Shown here: positions 5,510 through 6,655 of the stretch, piece by piece
Numbering within the stretch: position 1 is the stretch's first letter
Layout of the letters: each line of letters begins with the position of its first letter
DNA from: Candidatus Helarchaeota archaeon
GTDB taxonomy: Archaea; Asgardarchaeota; Lokiarchaeia; Helarchaeales; JABXJV01
DNA: 6,655 bases
Direction: 5' to 3'
Assembly: GCA_013375355.1 (NCBI GenBank)
Contig: JABXJV010000581.1
Span: 1-6,655, forward strand
Notes under the pieces: generated by a model
Told to the model about the DNA's origin: nothing
What the model saw: only the letters and a program-made list of their open reading frames with translations
Database searches by the model: none
Position numbers and translations under genes: made by a program

Positions 5510-6154
5510 ATGAAAGTAAATCCAAAAGTAGATTTGAAAAGGAAATCACGAAAGGTATTAGAGTTATCCGTCGCCATCTCTATGGCATTACATATAATAA
5601 TTTTTGTTCTCATTCCGAGATTTGAATTTAAACCGGTTGAAATTGCACAGGCTACCGTACTTGTAAAGGTAGACGAAATTGAACAGACCGAACAGGTAAG
5701 GAGACCCCCACCTCCAAATGTTCCTGCTGTCCCTGTAGAATCAGAAGACGAAGATATTGCTGATGATATAACAATTGATGAAACAACGTTCGACTTTGCT
5801 GAGGTTCCTCCGCCTCCTCCACCTCCCCCTGAGGAGGAAGAGGAAATTCCACCGTTTTTGCCAATGGAAAATTGGCCAAAGATTATTGGTGGATATGCAG
5901 AAATAAGAAAGCATTTAAAATATCCAGAAATTGCCAAAAAAGCTGGAATTGAAGGTATTGTAATTATAAAAGCACTTATTGGAAGAGATGGTTCGCCCGA
6001 ACAGATTCAAGTAGAGAAAGGGCTTGGAAATGTGGGCTTAAATGAGGCTGCTGTCGAAGCGGTCAATCACGTAAAATTTACTCCTGCAATGCAGAGAAAT
6101 AAACCAGTGCGGTTCTGGTTTCGAATTCCTATTAGATTCCAGTTAACTGAATAA
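5510..6154 (+). CDS. tonB: TonB-type energy transducer
   Basis: This 214-aa protein would link the ExbB-ExbD motor to outer-membrane receptors. A basic cytoplasmic start (KVNPKVDLKRKSRK) leads into one membrane anchor at about 17-36 (LELSVAISMALHIIIFVLIP) containing S20 and H28; a Ser-His pair in the anchor is a feature of E. coli TonB. The periplasmic linker (about 40-120) holds RRPPPPNVPAVP (64-75), an acidic run ESEDEDIADD, eight consecutive prolines (100-107) and five glutamates (108-112). The TonB C-terminal domain covers about 128-212 with YPEIAKKAGIEGIVIIKALI (138-157), GRDGSPEQIQVEKGLG, LNEAAVEAV and VKFTPAMQRNKPVRFWFRIP. The start is set by GGAGGA at 5495-5500. Within the family the length is normal. 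It closes the operon, followed by a strong terminator. Confidence 0.93.
   Translation: MKVNPKVDLKRKSRKVLELSVAISMALHIIIFVLIPRFEFKPVEIAQATVLVKVDEIEQTEQVRRPPPPNVPAVPVESEDEDIADDITIDETTFDFAEVPPPPPPPPEEEEEIPPFLPMENWPKIIGGYAEIRKHLKYPEIAKKAGIEGIVIIKALIGRDGSPEQIQVEKGLGNVGLNEAAVEAVNHVKFTPAMQRNKPVRFWFRIPIRFQLTE
5805..5845 (+). other. Potential mRNA hairpin inside the tonB linker
   Basis: TTCCTC (5805-5810) pairs with GAGGAA (5840-5845), and CCTCCTC (5813-5819) pairs with GAGGAGG (5831-5837). They are separated by a 2x2 internal loop and capped by an 11-nt loop. The stem covers the codons for Pro8-Glu5. Part of the complementarity follows from pairing of Pro (CCN) with Glu (GAR) codons out of frame, so it may be a by-product of the protein sequence. 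Confidence 0.6.
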
Positions 6155-6192
6155 ATGTTTTATAATTCTAATAGCCTTATTGCTGATTATTT

Positions 6193-6224
6193 AAGGCAGT
6201 GTTTTATCCACTGCCTTTTTTTTT
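6193..6224 (+). terminator. Intrinsic terminator of the exbB-exbD-exbD-tonB operon
   Basis: AAGGCAGTG (6193-6201) pairs perfectly with CACTGCCTT (6209-6217) around a 7-nt loop, and the T run extends over nine bases to 6224. It is placed 38 nt after the tonB stop codon. Confidence 0.93.
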
Positions 6225-6253
6225 GAACATTATTTGAACTTATTTAGTATAAT
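6223..6253 (+). promoter_or_regulatory. Promoter candidate for the second TonB-like gene
   Basis: A perfect TATAAT lies at 6248-6253. TTGAAC at 6223-6228 gives a 19-nt spacer, or TGAACA at 6224-6229 gives 18, so the -35 is imperfect. Transcription would start near 6260, about 90 nt before the ATG at 6349. The candidate directly abuts the T run of the preceding terminator, which fits a separate transcription unit. Confidence 0.5.
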
Positions 6254-6348
6254 ATTTAAAATATTTTATATCTTTTGAAATATTCTTATATGTTAAGAAA
6301 ATTTTTATAATAAAAATTTCCTGTAATTATTGATTTAATTAAATTTAT

Positions 6349-6655
6349 ATGTTATTAAAGAATTTTCAAATTAATAAAAAACCAGAAAGTCCTTTCAAAA
6401 TTTCAAAGGAACAGAAGAAAAATCCGTCGGCTGACTTTAGGGTTAAAGGGAGAATCCGACTGGAGAAATCAATTATTGCTTCATTATCTATCTGTTTAAT
6501 ATTGTTTTTAATTTTTCCAAGATATAAAATTCCACCAATTGATGCTACCCCTGGTTCAAGTATGATGGTCTATACTGACGTAATACCTCCGACATCCCAG
6601 AACGCTCCGAGGAGACCACGTCCTCCTGAAAGACCGGCAGTTCCAATCGAAGCCG
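6349..6655 (+). CDS. Second TonB-like protein, N-terminal part (cut by window edge)
   Basis: An open frame from the ATG at 6349 runs off the window after 102 codons. It encodes a basic cytoplasmic segment of about 40 residues (MLLKNFQINKKPE, then KISKEQKK), a membrane anchor at about 41-58 (SIIASLSICLILFLIFP) and the start of a proline-rich periplasmic linker with APRRPRPPERPAVPIEA (86-102). Anchor and linker follow the same register as the upstream TonB: LEKS...FPRYKIPPID against LELS...IPRFEFKPVE, then RRPRPPERPAVPIEA against RRPPPPNVPAVPVES. It is therefore probably a tandem TonB paralogue, although the diagnostic C-terminal domain is outside the window. A stop codon lies just upstream in frame, so this ATG is the earliest; no good ribosome site precedes it. 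The cytoplasmic segment is longer than in the first copy. Confidence 0.75.
   Translation, partial: MLLKNFQINKKPESPFKISKEQKKNPSADFRVKGRIRLEKSIIASLSICLILFLIFPRYKIPPIDATPGSSMMVYTDVIPPTSQNAPRRPRPPERPAVPIEA

Noticed and set aside
5506..5937. 143-codon minus-strand frame with Ser- and Gly-rich runs
   Set aside because: It is antisense to the TonB linker; the Gly and Ser runs are the reverse complement of Pro and Glu/Asp codons.
1..6655. CRISPR array, transposon, toxin-antitoxin, defence genes, tRNA or rRNA
   Set aside because: No regularly spaced repeats, transposase motifs or structured RNA signatures were found; all sizeable plus-strand genes are explained by known families.

Overview
This is an AT-rich stretch of a bacterial chromosome. 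It comes from a diderm (Gram-negative-type) organism that is probably flagellated and probably uncultured. The diderm call rests on an outer-membrane beta-barrel of the PorV/UPF0164 type and on an ExbB-ExbD-ExbD-TonB module. The motility call rests on the N-terminus of a flagellin and its textbook sigma-28 promoter. Two ExbD copies plus a PorV-like barrel suggest the FCB superphylum or a neighbouring candidate phylum. This taxonomic placement is an inference and is weak.

Layout. Positions 1-151 (minus strand) hold the first 50 codons of a flagellin. It is read leftward from a sigma-28 promoter at 224-250, and its leader carries two CAAGGA motifs that resemble CsrA sites. From 251 to 720 is a very AT-rich gap whose only distinctive element is a solitary perfect palindrome at 503-522. 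Positions 721-1611 encode a full-length RimK-type ATP-grasp glutamate ligase. Positions 1887-2447 encode a bifunctional-nuclease-family (DUF151) protein with a C-terminal UVR motif, closed by a clear intrinsic terminator at 2497-2533. Positions 2585-3646 encode a PorV/UPF0164-like outer-membrane protein; the reading frame stays open upstream through the terminator, so the true start is the internal ATG at 2585.

A promoter at 3741-3769 then drives an energy-transduction operon: exbB-type (3929-4543), two exbD/tolR-type genes (4564-4965 and 5017-5439) and a TonB-type gene (5510-6154). It ends at a strong terminator at 6193-6224. Directly after it, a second promoter with a perfect TATAAT precedes another TonB-like gene (6349 to the window edge), which is cut off after 102 codons and matches the first in layout.

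How the genes work together. ExbB and the two ExbD proteins would form an inner-membrane proton-driven motor, and TonB would pass that energy across the periplasm to outer-membrane receptors, none of which is visible here. The PorV-like barrel sits next to the operon but has no demonstrated link to it. RimK and DUF151-UVR appear to be independent housekeeping or modification genes. I see no CRISPR array, transposase, tRNA, rRNA or defence system, and nothing that amounts to an undescribed multi-gene system. The most notable items are the flagellin control region, the doubled ExbD and TonB components, a Ca-loop-like insert in the barrel protein, and a hairpin-forming Pro8-Glu5 segment in TonB.
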